Shown one piece after another: positions 12,547-24,298 of a stretch of DNA of 64,000 bases (position 1 is the stretch's first letter; every line of letters begins with the position of its first letter). The position numbers and the translations under genes are program-made. Below the pieces are notes generated by a model. It had not been told where the DNA came from. It saw only the letters and a list, made by a program, of their open reading frames with translations, and searched no databases. The stretch is from contig OZ199840.1 in NCBI GenBank assembly GCA_964304625.1, positions 7,874,001-7,938,000 of the forward strand, in the 5' to 3' direction. Origin of the DNA: Kudoa neothunni. Lineage: Eukaryota > Cnidaria.

Positions 12547-13166
12547 TTGTATTGGCCGAATTATTTTTTATTGCTAGCGAAAAAGTATACGGTAATCTGA
12601 TCGCTGATTTATTTTTGCGTCTGACCTTTTTGCATTTTTAGTTTTTTTTTCGTAGCCACTCTCAAACGTTTCATTCTAGCCAAAAAGTTATTAACAATGC
12701 GTTAGTATATTAAAAATTGAGAGGGATTTCAAATAATTTATTTTTAATCAACTAAATAATTAAAAAATAATTTAAAAATACAATTTATTGTAGTTGGCAA
12801 TTTAATATTTTATAAAATAGATGTAATGATTCATTTATTCTATAAAGGATTATTTTTTAAATTTACCCCTTCGGCCTAGTGAAAAACCTAAATTTGTCTC
12901 CCTAACTTGGAAGCCAAATTCATATTTAGTTTAAGGTTTTATACCGGTTTAGCTCTAGCAGAGACTAAATTCTAATCCTAAAACGCATGTACGCTTGTGG
13001 AATGGCAATTTTTTATCCCACCAACTCTTACTCATAAGCTATAAATTAAGTTATTTGTTGGGATTTTGTTGAATTATTTCTTGTCCACTCCTTCGTTCTT
13101 AGGCCACAAATAATTAAAACTACAAACTAATGACGTTTGAATATTATTTATCACAAAAATAGCCAT
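12547..13166. other. AT-rich intergenic sequence
   Basis: No exon, RNA gene or element end was recognised between the PSMA2 3' end and the next piggyBac-like terminus. Confidence 0.4.
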
Positions 13167-14366
13167 TTAACCCTCCAATGAATTATAAATTAACAATTTG
13201 TGGTAAATTTTCAACCCATCAAGATGTTAATGGTTGTAAATGTGATTTGTTTTCTCTGTGTAGGGTACCAGTTTTTTTTCTAATCATCTAAATGTTACTA
13301 ATATATGATGCTGAAATATTATGACTAAAAATATAAAATCAGAAAAATTATATCAAGTTTACACTCCAATGAATTTTTGAGGTAAACAATGACACCAGAT
13401 TTTTTATTCATCAATTGATAGATAAAATAATTATTATTTCATAAATCTAATTTTTGGTTTATCTGACCGCTAAATTTGAAGTTATATGGTTATTACCTAA
13501 ATTGTTGATCACGTGGCTTCTGTTTTTATTTTTAATATTGCGATAATTGAGGTGGACTTCACCGATAATAATTAGAATAATAAATGAAATTCATTTAGAG
13601 TGATTATGAATACTTCGCAACTGATATGTCGGAAGAATCTGACGAGATTGAATATTTCGAGAATTCGGGTCAATCCATGATCTCATAATCAGTAATCAGT
13701 AATGATGGCCTATGGTGGTGTTTCTCCATTTAATGGATTTATTATTTATAAATGCGTGCTCCATTTACAAAAAAAACTTGTGAGATGATATGGTTATGAG
13801 AATTTTTTTAAAATGTAGCCAATTTATTATATCTCTCCATTAATAGAAAGAAACATACCTGAAGCCCAAAATCCTAAGAGTTACACCTTATCTGCTCTGT
13901 TATAACTCAGAACATCAAGTAAATGAACAATATTTTCAAGGTTTGAATGTTTTTACGGAAAATTAATAAGAAACCCCTTCTATTGCTTGTTTCAAATGTA
14001 CGAAACTGTCGCAAAATTCATTCTGAGAGTTTGCGAATCTTATTCTCATTAAATATTGTATTTCGTCGCGCGAATAATAATTAAAAGTTTTATTACATGA
14101 TATAAATGTGAAATCTACTCAAACATCAAGTTTTAATCAAAAATTATCATTGCTGATTTTGAAGAATACAGTTTTCGTAGGATTATGAGAATTACTACTC
14201 GGATATTAGTTGTTTTGCAGTTAAATCTAGCCATGGAATTGTGCTTGTTTTTATTTTCTGAAATCAAGCATTTTTTATGGTTCGAATGGAGAAATAAAAA
14301 ACTGGGGCAATTTTTTACCCCAAAATTCATCGGAGTACAATAGATTTCAGTATATTAGAGGGTTAG
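13167..14366 (+). mobile_element. Deleted piggyBac derivative with N-terminal remnant
   Basis: The left end is TTAACCCTCCAATG. The right end on the minus strand is CTAACCCTCTAATA, a matching terminal repeat with the outer TTAA decayed to CTAA. A GGGGCAATTTTTTACCCC hairpin sits 40-65 bp inside the right end (about 14302-14325). Inside, an ATG at 13626 begins MSEESDEIEYFENSG, an acidic stretch like the N-terminus of piggyBac transposases; the DDE part is absent. About 1.2 kb. Confidence 0.55.
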
Positions 14367-14632
14367 AATATTTATTATTATTATTATTTAGGCTACACCA
14401 TTTAAAGGTAGACGAGCCATAAACGAAGGAGACTGATAATAGTCATAAAAAACTGTTAAATACTAATTTTTACAAACATTAAACATTTCTGCCTAATTCT
14501 TATTGAGTTTCAAATCCCTGAATAATATAATTCTTTAGAAAACCTGAAGTTCGTCATAAACCCACGATGAGAAAATTACGCATATCAAATTGGGATGTTT
14601 CTTAAATTACCTCCTGCCATTTAAACTTTACC

Positions 14633-14658
14633 GCCGGTTAAGAACCCCTGCCTTAGAC
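14633..14658. mobile_element. hAT terminal fragment abutting the next element
   Basis: Read on the minus strand from 14650 this is CAGGGGTTCTTAACCGGCGG, a good hAT-type terminal sequence. It stops exactly where the 8-bp flank (CCTTAGAC) of the following hAT element begins. Its own opposite end was not found. Confidence 0.4.
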
Positions 14659-15408
14659 AAATGTTTTCCAACGTGGGCCCACACTGGGAAAACAGATGGG
14701 GTGTGACGTAATTTTGGTGGGGAATGGAAATTTTTGAATGTTTAATAAACCACTCAGGTCTGGTGGGATGGGGAAAATCCTGAGTATTGGCATTGGTATG
14801 ACATGAATAAAGATGAGGTAATTGTGCAGTATGACGTACTTTGACGTCAATATCGCGATTTTTGATATCGCTCATTTATAAATGACGTTTAATATAATAA
14901 AAAATACAAAAGCCAATGAATAATTATATAAACGCTAATAATAATACTTAACGTGTCCTTCACCAGGATAGAATCAGAATAGTTTGAATCTCAATCTTGC
15001 CTCATTTAGAACCATAATCTTTTTTTGATTATATCTAATATAATATTGATTAATTTTGTATTTATATTATCTATTTTCGATTCATTAGCCTCCTATACAA
15101 GAAAGTCTTTCATTATGAAGGTTGGATTTACACGAGTATCATTTGATGCGGGTTTTTGGCGGAATAAAAAAATAAAGATGTTAATTTTTAAGTTCCATCG
15201 ATAAATTAAGTTGAATCTGATCAAAAACATTTTAATTTTAACGATAAAAGAAATATATATTAATTGCCTTCAAATTTTAAAGAGATGGGGGTTTTATTCC
15301 AAATTATCAACAGTTTAAGTAAAAAAATCAATAACTTTGAATGAGGTGGGGTAAAGGACATTTTTCAATAGAAGAAAAGGCGCGTTCAAAAAAAGAATAG
15401 GAAACACT
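14659..15408. mobile_element. Non-autonomous hAT element
   Basis: The left end reads AAATGTTTTCCAACGTGGGC and the right end on the minus strand reads CAGTGTTTCCTATTC, consistent with a decayed CAGTGTTTCC terminal inverted repeat. Flanking octamers CCTTAGAC (14651-14658) and CACTAGAC (15409-15416) agree at six of eight positions, as expected for an old 8-bp hAT target duplication. The body (about 750 bp) has the GGTGGGG-rich subterminal sequence common in hAT elements and no transposase frame; open frames at 14621-14875 are by-products of this. Confidence 0.5.
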
Positions 15409-16600
15409 GCACTAGACTGTGTCTACTTTCCTGATACTCCAGCAATAAGCATATTATTTCAAGGCGAAAACCCTACTACCGTATATTTCTTAGTAGTGTT
15501 AATTCATGAATCGTTTACCATGTATATTTTAGAAATAACATATATATAACACATTAATTTATATTTAATATTGTATAAATAGATAATTTAACATCTTTTT
15601 TCGAAATTGATGGAATTTTTCCCATCGATATCAAATAATAATAATAATAATAATATATCAATGAAACAGTTCTAAACAATTATTTGTTCATTTAAGGTCC
15701 AGGTTCAATCGGTTTCTAGAAATATAAATTAGTGGCCTTTATAAATAATAGACTTGTAGAAGATTACTCCGCGATTTTTACTGTTTATTATTGTTGAGAT
15801 ATATGGGCGAGACAAGCATGTAATGGCTATCACGAGAATCATTATGATGATTAATTTTCTAATAAAGTAATATTAGTTACCATAATAAACAATAACGAAG
15901 ACCAACATTAGTTTTCAACAAATATTATCATATTTTGTATATTATTAAAAATTATTATGCTGAATTATTTTAATTTTTTAATAAATAAATATCCCAATAA
16001 TTTATTACATCTAATACATTCAGAAAACGATAAATTTTAGTTGAAAAATATAACTAGAATATTTCAGATTAACATAATGTGATTGGATTAACTTTCGTGA
16101 ACATCGAATTACATTATCGGTAAAAAAATTTTCTTTCGAAAGAAATGAGATATTTTTAAATATAAATAGAAAAATATATTCGGTTAATTTATTAAATGGT
16201 TATTTCTTGCAAAATATAGACATAACACGTTCTAAGAAGGATTCAAATTTTGCTTATATAAAATAATGTTACTTTATCGGGAGAATAAAATATTATTGAT
16301 TTTTTAGAAAAGTATAAAATATTTCGGTTAATGAAACAAGAATTCTTTGAATGCAGGGAAAACGACACTTTTGAGTTGTAGTTGTAGGACACACCCTACT
16401 CAGGGCAGGAAAGGTTAAATAAACTACATTTTTCTCTATATTTTGTTTGCATACTTCTTAAATATTCCTCAATACAAAATACTATAATATTATGTAAAAC
16501 AAAAATTAATAATTTAGAATTTCTTGGGAGAATATTATTGGACGGCGGTAAGTTGTATTTGCCTGGTCGCTAATGAGTTAATGAGTATCTGGAGAGATAT
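15409..16600. other. AT-rich intergenic sequence
   Basis: No gene was found. There is a short (AAT)n tract at about 15637-15655, and a GGGCAGGAAAGGTTAA sequence ending near 16415 that resembles a lone piggyBac right terminus. Confidence 0.35.
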
Positions 16601-16650
16601 TCTACTTTTAGTAATTTTACTCTGGAAACTTCATTTTGAGGTGATCAATA

Positions 16651-16942
16651 ATGTCTACTTGGGATAAAGTAACTTACTTTCAAGATTAACTATTGGCTAC
16701 ATTTGAATAGATTGGGGACCTCATAGGAGTTAGGGGCGGTGACAAGGAAAAGAAAAAAAAGGAATTAATTTCTGGTCTCTCTATAGGTATTCTTGTATTG
16801 GTTGGGCTGGTGATTGGTGCTATCATATGTCTATACTACCGTCATGGACAAGAGAAATCTCATAAGGTTACAAATTTAAAGTTCCAGAGTTTAACTGTTT
16901 ATGTAGTCACCTAATAAAAACGTTTCTCCTGTGATAATGTAA
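16651..16942 (+). CDS. Small single-pass membrane protein, cluster copy A
   Basis: Three exons: join(16651..16668, 16711..16866, 16907..16942), 69 residues, with introns of 42 and 40 bp, both phase 0. Protein parts are MSTWDK, then IGDLIGVRGGDKEKKKK, a transmembrane helix (ISGLSIGILVLVGLVIGAII), and a short basic then polar tail (YYRHGQEKSHK, SPNKNVSPVIM). There is no cleavable signal peptide; the membrane helix would act as the anchor, with the strongly basic stretch before it probably on the cytosolic side. Copy B at 22540 shares the MSTWD start, the IGDL opening of exon 2 and both intron positions, and even intron 1 is alignable (GTAACT...TTTCAA), showing an ancestral duplication. I do not recognise the family; size and layout recall FXYD-type or other micro-membrane regulators, but the FXYD motif is absent. 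Confidence 0.7.
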
Positions 16943-17480
16943 AGTTTCATTATCGTTGAATATATTCAAAATCAAATTTTAAATGATCTTATTTTGATGA
17001 ATTCTGTCAAAAATTATAAAACGTAAGTCAAAAACTTGGAATTTCACAATTTCATTTTTCCGATTTCCCTAACGGTTATACAATTTTAGGGCATTATAAT
17101 CTTGAATCCACAATAATATATGGATCTAAAAAATTGACGAAACTTTCTAGTTTATATTGAACAATTGATATTATTTATGTAGTATTTAATTTTATAATTT
17201 TGTACATAATTCGCGCATTCTGTTATACTCAGGTCAGTTTAGTGAAAAATATGAATTATAATTTATAAATTTATTTAAATTTTGTTATTAAACTAATTGT
17301 GTATGTATGGATGGGAAATAATTCGTAATAATAAGTACTTGGCTATTGAGACACCTTGATTACCACTAAAAAATTTACGTAGTCTGAGTTATAATTGACT
17401 TTTTTGTAATTAAAGCTTTTAAAAAATATATTAACCATGAATATTTTGAATTTTACTATGAAATAATTTTTTAATTAACA
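16943..17480. other. AT-rich sequence between copy A and a piggyBac element
   Basis: Nothing coding was recognised. The 3' end of copy A already holds an AATAAA inside its last exon (about 16913). Confidence 0.35.
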
Positions 17481-18279
17481 ATTAATCGCTTAAGTGGTCG
17501 ATATTATGCATTTTGAAAAAATCGTTCATTATATTTCTATTGAATGCGCAGAATAATTCATAAAACAATAATTATATTAAGAAATAAGATTAAGTGTAAT
17601 ATTACGACTTTATTCACTGTATAAATCTAAAAAAAGTTTACAACAATGTTCTAAGAAATCTTGATTACGACAATCGTGTTTAAAAATACACTATACACTT
17701 CGTGCTTTTTGAGATCTATTAGACCCCGGGTTTTTATTGTCTCATTAAAAGCGATAGTTTTTTTAAAGCTCGTATGTAAATTTGGAAAAAATTCTGTCGA
17801 ATAATTTAGACACTATTGTAAAAATATTAAACGGTGACAATGTACGAGGGGGGGATTAACGCATCACGATAGATTTAATTTCTTCTTGGGGTTATTTCGC
17901 CCCAATCTCGCGTGATAATAATCGTTTCTCATTCACAAAATAAATTGATTTCAGGGGGATTTGATCATTTAATTAATATTTTAACATTTATAAACCCGAA
18001 TGATTTAGTAGAAAACATATCAAATATTCAAATAAGTATCCTTAGTTACATACGCATATATATTTTTACAGCTTTCCGTTAAATAAACATCATATTATTA
18101 ATCATAAGAATTAAAATAGTCATCCTAAATTAATGAAGTCGACATAATTAATAAATGGTTCAAGCGAATTCGAATGGCCCAACGCGTAACTTAAATTTTA
18201 ATTGAGAGAAATCTCAAATTACTTGAGGTGAAATGATAGAAAACCATCATCAAAGAATATTAATTTCTATTATCTGCTG

Positions 18280-19838
18280 AGCAATCAACACAGACAAACT
18301 GAGAGTATTTCTCACAACAAAATCTTAAACAAATAATGCACGAATTCTTAGTTTTTCGGTCATTGTTCCTTGAACATAGTGCACATCTTTTTCGGCAATT
18401 TGGCAGAGGAATAGGATAATTTTTTGGTAATAGTTAAGTTTTAACCAGCATATCTTTTTCTAGCACAAATGGTTTGACAAATTCGTCCGCAAGTTTATCC
18501 ACAAACTGTTCTCTCCTAATTTTGTTGTCATTAAATACGGCTTTGTAAAGAAAAAATGAATGTATTAGGCTGATATCTAAAATATTAAAAAAACAACGGT
18601 TGGCCAGCGTTTTGAGTATCTTCTGACACTAGTCGAAGCGAGAACTCGGTCGATAATATCAACACCACCTTTATTTTTATTGTAATATGTAATATGTAAT
18701 GACTTCAGGTTTTTTGCATTCATCAGAAGTCACATTTGTATCTACTGAGGTAACCAAAAGTAAACTGACTTTTTTTGGGACGTAAGACAACATTTTTACT
18801 CGCGGAAAAGAAAAAGTGAACTACAAAGTTCTCTCGATTTATTTGCCTTCAATACTTCGGGGATGTCTCTTTTGTTTGGCCTGATCGTTCCGACCACAGT
18901 CATACCGAGGTTTAATAGTTTATTGGCGAGGGGTACTGATGTGAAATAATTATCAGCGACAATATTTCTATCACCATCTTTTAAATACGACACGAGGTCC
19001 AACAATATGTTTTCACCTAAACATTTTGCTCCTTTATTATTTTGTTTTCCAAGATAAATTGAGATATTGTGACAAAAGTTCATTGATGGGTCAACAAGCA
19101 AGAAAAATTTGATTCCACAAACAACCGGTTCAGAACGCATGTAATGCTTTAAAGGGTATTTTTCCCTGAAAGCAACCAGTTGTTTATCAACGGTTAAATT
19201 GGAATAATTTCTTAATATTTTCAAATATTTCCTGTATTTGACAAAGTTCATCGGTTGGTTTTCTTTCGGCTCTGGTTGTATAATCGTTGAAATGGAGTGC
19301 TCTTATAATTTCAATAAATCTTCTCAAAGGCATGATACTTCTAAATATTTCCCTACCTTTATCCTTACTCCAAAGTGTTTTTAAAGACTCTAATTTTGAT
19401 TTGAATATTGCCATATATATATATATATATATATATGAGCACATCTATGTAGGCGCGGAATTCCACATTTGATAACTGTTTCCAAGATCGACTGTAGTGA
19501 TATAAGCCAAAATTATTTGTATTCAGTAAAATGGTATCATAAATGCCATCACCAACAAATATATCTAAGCAATCAGAAAATCCTTTTATTATATGTGTTT
19601 AATAATTAGTAACACCCGAGGCTTTGTTTAAAATATTTTCTTTGCACACTTTCGATGTTTTCGGGATTTCAATATTCCATATTACACCATTTTTTTCGGA
19701 GTATACATCAAGGGATTCAATATCATTATCATCAGATTCGAAAGAATTGGGCACGTTATCGCTACACTGTTCCATGTCAACGGATTTGCTGCAGTAACTT
19801 TCACAACTATCAGAATATACATCGTCAGATGCACTCAT
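18280..19838 (-). pseudogene. piggyBac transposase, broken
   Basis: Reading on the minus strand from ATG 19838, the acidic N-terminus (MSASDDVYSDSCESYCSKSV) is followed, after frame changes, by the DDE domain at 19444-18796: RRFIEIIRALHFNDY, LTVDKQLVAFREKYPLKHYM, FFLLVDPSMNFC and VADNYFTSVPLANKLLNLGM. Further on, KGGVDIIDRVLASTSVRRYS and a cysteine-rich C-terminal module (CRKRCALCSRNNDRK, CIICLRFCC) correspond to the family's last catalytic aspartate region and its Zn domain. Broken by several stops and frameshifts; one break coincides with a (TA)n tract at 19412-19436 that has expanded inside the coding sequence. Not functional. Confidence 0.85.
19412..19436. repeat. (TA)n microsatellite inside piggyBac transposase
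   Basis: About 12 TA units interrupt the transposase reading frame and give a run of Tyr-Ile in translation. Confidence 0.8.
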
Positions 19839-20174
19839 TTCTACAGTCGTATGTCTCGGTATTCCTCGCAGATCATCGTCGTCATTTATTTCGTTATTTT
19901 CTCTTAATTTCTTCGTTAGAATCTGTTTTAATTTGAATATGATTCATATGATAATTTTCACAGTTGTTTGCGCCAATAAAAACGTGGGGTCTAAAATACC
20001 CCAAAAGGCACAAAGTGTATAGAGTTTATTTATTTCCCTTGTAACTTTAATATCTTTATAAAATAAATGATTATAATATTCATGTGTTCCTTGTAGGAGT
20101 ATATACCGGATATAAACCTAATCTGATTCCAATAAGTATATAAAATTAGTAACACAAAATGCTCGGAAGGTTAA

Positions 20175-21270
20175 AAGTGTTAGTATACATTATAAAATAT
20201 AAATTGTTCCGACTATCATATAAATTATGTGTTATTCTCAGTATTATAATAATTCGACGATGCCATAGAACAGTTTACACTCGGAACTTTACGCAATAAC
20301 AATATCCTTTTTATAAAAGGGTTAATATAGTAATACAAAATTATTACATCAGTTAAAATTAAACGCATATTTTATTTGTTCATTAGATAAAACATTTTAC
20401 GCAATTAATTAGATATAAGAATTACTAAGTAGTCAGTTAAAGCTCACGAACGTTGAAGGCATCATGGTTAAAATATAGAATGGTGGCCGTAACCTAAATA
20501 AGCGATAACGAAAAAATTCGACAGTGCTGATTACGTTATTTTTGTAGCTTCTTAGTATTTGATGCAACATGACCCCGTATTTTATATTCTATTTGTTATA
20601 TATGTTAGTTGCTGTAATCTATTTTATGTCTCGTAGCCCCTCACAATCATCTTTACAGGCCATAACACTCAATCGCGTAAAACACCCATTACGTGTTCTA
20701 AAAGTTAAGTGTTACTGGTGATTTGGATGCGTTATCACAATTTCTTATCAACGATTGCCTATTATGAATTCCAGGAATCTATAAAAATAGTAACTGCATA
20801 ATTTATAAACCATTAGGTGTTCAAATATAGAAAAAGTTTAAAGTTACAACAACAAAAATTATGGGTTAAAACACAGATATTCCTACCAGAAATTGTTTAC
20901 ATACATGTTACACAATTCTAATTTATAATTTTGGGATTAATGATCTAACTATAATTTTTAGTCGTTAAATACGGCCGGTATTCTGCAATTTTCACGTTTT
21001 ATTTACTCACAACACACTTTGGTGTGACCATATAATTCATTTTATATCTATATACGAACAAGTAAGAATAATCCCTCCTACGACACAGAAATAATATAAA
21101 ATTAATAACCTGGATACTATTAGAACAAAAATTAAATTTTAACACTTTATATTAATAAAGTAACTTAAGTGTGTTTGGAACTATTTCACTTTTAAATGAT
21201 TTTTACCGGAATTTATGTAGCTGATATAAATAAGATCAATGTAGAATATTAATTATAAGGAAGCAAATAC
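20175..21270. other. AT-rich intergenic sequence
   Basis: No exon or element end was recognised. Confidence 0.35.
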
Positions 21271-21274
21271 TAAT

Positions 21275-21620
21275 CTTGTTGCTATCGGTAGAATAAGGCA
21301 GTTTCATCTACATTGTAAATAAGATTTTCAGAGTATATTTTAAAAAAATGTTCTGATTCTATTGATCTACTATGAAATAGTTTCAGGTGTAGCTTTAGCA
21401 GACTAGCTAATAAAATTTTGTTTTTTAATGTTGGACCTTTTTTTAAAACAACGAAACCCTCCACGAATTGCACATGAAGGTAAACCTTTTTCATTGACTA
21501 ATTGATTTCTCTTGATGATTATCATGACGACTCCTACTACAATTTTTCTGCATCGTGTCCGCCCAATCCACTCATATATATCTTCATCAACAGAATTAAA
21601 TTATCCCGCATGCAGATAAT
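21275..21620 (-). mobile_element. pogo/Tigger-type transposase fragment
   Basis: On the minus strand the frame ends with SENLIYNVDETALFYR (about 21340-21285). The NVDETALFYR stretch is the signature around the first catalytic aspartate of pogo/Tigger transposases (usual form: FNADETGLFYK). Upstream VDEDIYEWIGRTRCRKI resembles the second helix of the CENP-B-like DNA-binding region (usual form: LYKWF..R). The next expected stretch (LLP, AGEKK) is lost, as are the ends of the element. A remnant only. Confidence 0.6.
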
Positions 21621-22430
21621 TTCTATTTTTAGATTCTACAAATATTCATAGGTTTTGATTATTTTATTTTTCATCTCTAGAATGCCATTAGGAGTTGAGA
21701 TAATAGATATTTTAAAATGTGATACAGTGGCAGTTTTTGGGTCATTAGATTGAACACTTTCATAATAATTAGTAATATTGTACTCTTCGACAGTATATAT
21801 AGCTTAGGAGTTTTTTGCATTGAATATTGACTTCACTAAATAATAAACATGAAATAATCGAAAAAAATACGTGAAATTTGACAGTCACGTGACTGTTGGT
21901 TACTTTATTTAGCGACTTTTAAAATAATTTTTATAAAAATTTTGATTGGAATATTATAAGAAACATATTATACAAACAGTGACCAATCAATATTCTAACT
22001 AAATGGGTTTTTAAAAAGTGCGTGAAATTGGTTACTTACTGTATTACTAATGAGGAATCTTGTGAATCATCTGAATATTGATTTACTATCTATATTATTT
22101 CCTGACCGAAAGCTGATCTTGAAACATTGTATAATAACATCTGAATATAATACTACCTGGTGAATACACAATTTAATACACTCTTCGATTTTAATTATTC
22201 ATGTATTCTATTTAGTAGAGTCCATTTTTCATTTTATCTCATACTCTCCTTAGATTAAAAAGCTTATGAGATTATTTATTTAAATATTTTTACCACTATT
22301 CTGTTTTAACTGAATTTTTATGATTCAAAGGTGTTCTTATAATACAATTAACATAAATTTATAATTTTCGAATGTCTTCAATATTCGAACTATTTGGAAA
22401 AATTATTATCTACAGTTAATACTGATTATT
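21621..22430. other. AT-rich sequence, possible extension of the Tigger remnant
   Basis: No motif was clear enough to assign. Some of it may belong to the same decayed element. Confidence 0.25.
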
Positions 22431-22439
22431 CATGAGTCA

Positions 22440-22475
22440 ATCAGAGCCGAAATTATTACTGACTAATCTGTCGAC
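22440..22475 (+). promoter_or_regulatory. Conserved upstream block of cluster copies B and C
   Basis: About 90 bp before the ATG of copy B lies AATTATTACTGACTAATCTG, then TCGAC. The equivalent place before copy C (about 26897-26920) reads AATTATTACTGATTACTCTA, then TCGGC. The surrounding intergenic DNA is otherwise not alignable, so this block is a candidate shared promoter element. Confidence 0.4.
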
Positions 22476-22539
22476 ATCAATAAATACCGTGCCAGTTTTC
22501 GTGGTTTCACACAAGAAACATTTATTTGTATAATCAATT

Positions 22540-22847
22540 ATGTCTACTTGGGATCAAGTAACTAGTTTTCAAAGTGAATTATAGTAATTATGACATTAGA
22601 TTGGCGACCTCTTTGGGTTTAGAGGTAATAAAGAAGAAGTAAAAAAAAGTCAAATAATCGCTGGTGTATCTATCGCAGTCTTTGTGTTGGTTGGACTAGC
22701 AATAGGTGCTTTCATATATATACACTATCGGAAAAAAGGGAATAACAATACGGTTACCAAATTATTCTAGTAAAATATAATTAACAATCTGTGTAGGTAC
22801 AACAAAGAAGCGCTCCTCCATCGAAATCAAGAACCGGTTACTACTAA
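22540..22847 (+). CDS. Small single-pass membrane protein, cluster copy B
   Basis: Three exons: join(22540..22557, 22600..22752, 22797..22847), 73 residues, introns 42 and 44 bp, both phase 0. Parts are MSTWDQ, IGDLFGFRGNKEEVKKSQ, the membrane helix IIAGVSIAVFVLVGLAIGAF, then a basic juxtamembrane tail (IYIHYRKKGNNNT) and VQQRSAPPSKSRTGYY. It is closest to copy A in the first exon, in the IGDL opening of exon 2 and in the membrane helix, while the C-terminal exon is unrelated in sequence. The end, rich in Ser, Pro, Arg and Tyr, could be a phosphorylation or docking segment (inference). Family unknown. Confidence 0.72.
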
Positions 22848-23704
22848 CAAAAGTTAAAATTTTCACGACATTTTGAACCTTATTGAAAATTATAAAAAAA
22901 ATTATTACTTTAATTATATAATATTTTGCGCCAATTCTTAATACAAATAATATTATGTATCAATTTTATTTAATTAATCTGCTCTTTTTCATTATGTAAT
23001 AGCTTATAAAATTAACTAATTGATTAAAAAAGTTTATTTTGACTGATTTATTGTTTTGACTTGTATTATTTGATTATTTTATTCATGAATTTAAAAAAAT
23101 ACGGTAAAACTAGATTTATAACTCTGGGAATCGACTAATTAAATAACGGGAATTTTCATACAGTCAAACTTCTTCCCTTTAGTAGAAGAATAATTTATGA
23201 AGGTCTAGTATAATGCAATTAAAAAATTTAATGCCTTAAACCGCAAATTTTGAGGAAATATACTGCGTGAAGGGACACCCGACTCTCAATGAAACTAATT
23301 ATTCATCAACTAAAGACGAACAGAAGGAATTAGACACATCGGCAAAATACTTTTCCACCTATTGAAAATTTCGGTTAACGGAAAAACCTTTTCGACCCCT
23401 CACCGTAAACTCTTGTCTCGCAGTCATCAAAGTGAACATTTCTATTTAATTGGATGAATCTATAAAGCAACATGATTCTACGAAGTATATCATGCCCTTT
23501 ATTCAAGCTCCATTATTGCTTAAGATGCTCCATTTTAGACTTAAAGATAGGCTTATATACAATAATTCCCACGTATACTTTAAATTGCATTATATTCAGA
23601 TTTTGCCTTTTAATTCCGTAATGAAAGCACAAAATTTGTTAGTGTGAATAATGGCAGAATTGAAAAATTCATCATAAAAAAATAGAAAAACTATCCGATA
23701 AATT
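22848..23704. other. AT-rich intergenic sequence
   Basis: A frame at 23250-23345 (GHPTLNETNYSSTKDEQKEL) looks less AT-biased than its surroundings, but I could not join it to splice sites or to a family. Confidence 0.25.
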
Positions 23705-24298
23705 TCAAATTCGGGATGTTACAAATGCAGTAGGACTTAGTGGTTTGTTTAAGCTTGGTTTCTTTTCTGATTTTTGTATTCGAAAGCACAACTGAAGACC
23801 ATAACACATTGTTTTTGTCCCTATACGTGTAAGTGACTCCAAAATCATCTGAACAATCATAAAGAGATTAAGAGAAACATACCTCAATAATATCTTCAAT
23901 TTCACTGCGATCGGAATCATAGCTCGTTAGAAAACTATCATATAACTCTTCCATTTCTAGAGGCCGGAAACATCAACTTTGATTTTTCTCAATATTTAAT
24001 GGATATACCCTTTCGATATTAAAATACTTTATTTTTATAATTTTATAAATGTTTCTGTGAAATAAAAACGTGGGGTCCTCCTGGACCAGAAAATGGTTTG
24101 GTGTAAGTATTTGATATAAAATGCTAGCAAACAAATAATTCTTAATTTTAAAATTAAATTATGAATATATAACAACTTTAACCGAATAGTGATTGTATCC
24201 AGCTAATTTAACTTTTTCAGTGAGCAGTGAATTGAGATTAAAATCAGCCTGAGGTCCATTTTGGCTTCGAAAATGCTTGGAGTGTTAAAGATAACTTA
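23705..24298 (-). mobile_element. piggyBac fragment, 5' terminus and N-terminus
   Basis: The right edge on the minus strand is TTAACACTCCAAGCATTTT, matching the right edge of the copy at 20174 (TTAACCTTCCGAGCATTTT). A GGGGTCCTCCTGGACC hairpin follows at 24067-24085. Further inside is an acidic protein start (EELYDSFLTSYDSDRS, about 23955-23905), as in piggyBac N-termini, then a short conserved-looking DKNNVLWSSVVL segment. The DDE domain and left end are missing. Confidence 0.6.

Larger units (their letters stand above)
17482..20174 (-). mobile_element. piggyBac transposon, decayed
   Basis: A roughly 48-bp subterminal inverted repeat frames the element. The left copy at 17691-17739 (CTATACACTTCGTGC...AGACCCC...TTTTTATTG) matches the reverse complement of 19974-20025 (CTATACACTTTGTGCC...AGACCCC...TTTTTATTG). 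The right edge is TTAA at 20171-20174, preceded inside by GCTCGGAAGG. The left edge at the TTAA near 17482 is tentative. A GGGGTTATTTCGCCCC hairpin lies at about 17888-17905. The transposase is encoded on the minus strand between the repeats. Confidence 0.75.

Noticed and set aside
14621-14875. 84-codon minus frame starting MSDIKNRD
   Set aside because: It spans the border of two hAT ends and reads their GC-richer non-coding termini.
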